Assembly: GCA_017460845.1 (NCBI GenBank)
Contig: JAFUAE010000120.1
Location: 1 to 42,437 of the forward strand
Direction of reading: 5' to 3'
DNA: 42,437 nucleotides
Source of the DNA: Lachnospiraceae bacterium
GTDB taxonomy: Bacteria > Bacillota > Clostridia > Lachnospirales > Lachnospiraceae
The notes under the pieces: generated by a model
The model's input: only the letters and a program-made list of their open reading frames with translations
What the model was told of the DNA's origin: nothing
Databases searched by the model: none
In this document: piece by piece, positions 41,932 through 42,437 of the stretch
Layout of the letters: each line of letters opens with the position of its first letter
Numbering within the stretch: the first letter of the stretch is position 1
Program-made: the position numbers and the translations under genes

Positions 41932-41951
41932 AAAACTATGCCAGATGTTCC

Positions 41952-41977
41952 GGCTGGAAAATAACGCCAGCCTTTTT
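41952..41977 (+). terminator. Terminator after the transposase
   Basis: GGCTGG pairs with CCAGCC around a 9-base loop, followed by five T, 20 bases after the transposase stop. Confidence 0.8.
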
Positions 41978-42012
41978 AGTGTACGCAAAAACAAAAAATC
42001 AAAAGATTTAAA

Positions 42013-42053
42013 AAAACCTGCTCAAAAGCACTTGACTTTTGTTAGCAGGTTTT
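42013..42053. terminator. Long hairpin downstream of the IS element
   Basis: AAAACCTGCT/AGCAGGTTTT (10 bp) and inner CAAAAG/CTTTTG (6 bp) form one long stem with A/T runs on both sides, usable as a terminator in either direction. It may belong to the IS right end or to the host. Confidence 0.65.
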
Positions 42054-42108
42054 ATGTCAAAAATCTACTCATGCATAGTCTTCCAAGCCGCAGGCAAGGA
42101 GGTGTTGG

Positions 42109-42189
42109 ATGAACATTTTTGACAAAGCATCTGCAACATATAATAGGGAACTATTAATTGCTATTAATGCTCACAGAAAGGAAGGGTGA
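42109..42189 (+). CDS. Small ORF (26 residues) before the M20 amidohydrolase
   Basis: AAGGAGG lies seven bases before an ATG that opens 26 codons (starting MNIFDKASATYNRELL, ending AHRKEG) and stops three bases before the next ATG. The strong ribosome site and tight spacing suggest real translation, either as a leader peptide coupled to the amidohydrolase or as a small protein. It could also be the surviving end of a gene cut by the IS element. Confidence 0.45.
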   Translation: MNIFDKASATYNRELLIAINAHRKEG

Positions 42190-42192
42190 TTT

Positions 42193-42437
42193 ATGTATCA
42201 GTGCAGTTTGGAAAGAATGAGCGACAAAATTAAGACCTTCAGCAAGTACGGTGATGCCGGACACGGCGGCATCACCAGATATGCTCTGTCTGAGGAAGAC
42301 AAGATGGCAAGAGCCGAATTCGTAAAGAGAATGGATGCGATCGGCGCAACCATCGAGATGGACGACCTTGCAAACATGTACGCAACGATCCCGGGCTCCG
42401 ACCCGAATGCAAAGAGGATCGTGATGGGCTCCCACTG
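42193..42437 (+). CDS. M20 family amidohydrolase (AllC / N-carbamoyl amino acid hydrolase-like), partial
   Basis: The first 81 codons of a gene cut by the window end. The translation includes TFSKYGDAGHGGITRYALSEEDKMARAEFVKRM and ends MYATIPGSDPNAKRIVMGSH, the start of the zinc site in allantoate amidohydrolase and N-carbamoyl-L-amino acid hydrolase of peptidase family M20. These open ureido or amide bonds in purine and pyrimidine or hydantoin breakdown. The final His begins the metal motif GSH-x-D. GGAAGGG lies nine bases before the ATG, inside the end of the small ORF. Confidence 0.82.
   Translation, partial: MYQCSLERMSDKIKTFSKYGDAGHGGITRYALSEEDKMARAEFVKRMDAIGATIEMDDLANMYATIPGSDPNAKRIVMGSH

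Larger units (their letters stand above)
40485..41977 (+). mobile_element. IS110-family insertion sequence
   Basis: Bridge-RNA-like leader, DEDD transposase and terminator form one unit. IS110 elements lack terminal inverted repeats and target duplications, so the true ends are not visible; the coordinates span only the recognisable parts. Low GC sets it apart from the genes around it. Confidence 0.8.

Noticed and set aside
42154..42435. 93-codon frame on the - strand at the window end
   Set aside because: It is the shadow of the M20 amidohydrolase gene on the + strand, which has the ribosome site and family match.

Overview
The window reads as chromosome of an anaerobic Firmicute, most probably a Lachnospiraceae-type gut clostridium. 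Reasons: roughly 50% GC, strong AGGAGG-type ribosome binding sites, DUF975/DUF4298/DUF5722/YczE families, lipoproteins with long Ala-Glu-Thr linkers, and metal-centred anaerobic enzymes. No rRNA, tRNA or CRISPR array was seen. The taxonomic call is inference.

Layout. 1-9650: a tripartite tricarboxylate transporter operon (tctC-tctB-tctA) with a metallo-beta-lactamase-fold hydrolase on the + strand. Diverging from it on the - strand are two overlapping LysR genes, a 45-residue zinc ribbon, a MATE exporter, a TMEM175-like channel and a fumarylacetoacetase-family enzyme. 9800-14320: M18 aminopeptidase, HD phosphohydrolase, DUF975 membrane protein and a dicarboxylate/amino-acid symporter. 14514-23960: a nine-gene - strand operon with a NifH-like reductase, two nitrogenase-component-1-like proteins, a FecCD/BtuCD-type importer, a metallochaperone-like P-loop NTPase, a DUF1858-like/ABC ATPase fusion and a leaderless solute-binding-like protein. 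24137-27480: GNAT, an L,D-transpeptidase lipoprotein and a large lipoprotein. 27521-32019: a reverse transcriptase preceded by a 125-nt structured RNA candidate, a 196-residue nuclease-like protein, a glutaredoxin-like protein, a Card1/Can2-like CARF nuclease and a GNAT. 32100-35212: a 170-nt structured element, DegV, a SAM methyltransferase and two membrane proteins. 35275-40048: DUF4298, a DUF4143 protein lacking its ATPase domain, a DUF5722 lipoprotein and an acetyltransferase. 40400-42000: an IS110-family element with a bridge-RNA-like leader. The window ends inside an M20 amidohydrolase gene.

Three things stand out. (1) The reverse transcriptase follows an RNA of several hairpins closed by a perfect 10-bp long-range stem, an arrangement like a retron msr-msd, but the protein does not read as a standard retron RT. 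(2) The nitrogenase-like/metal-importer operon has a near-consensus promoter whose start region carries a 16-bp palindrome of the form GTTA-N8-TAAC. The same palindrome, in the same place relative to a similar promoter, precedes the methyltransferase gene 10 kb away, suggesting a shared, probably metal-responsive, regulon. (3) Related hairpin elements recur between genes with compensatory stem changes, pointing to a dispersed structured RNA or repeat family.

All family calls were made by reading the sequence; no database search or folding program was run.
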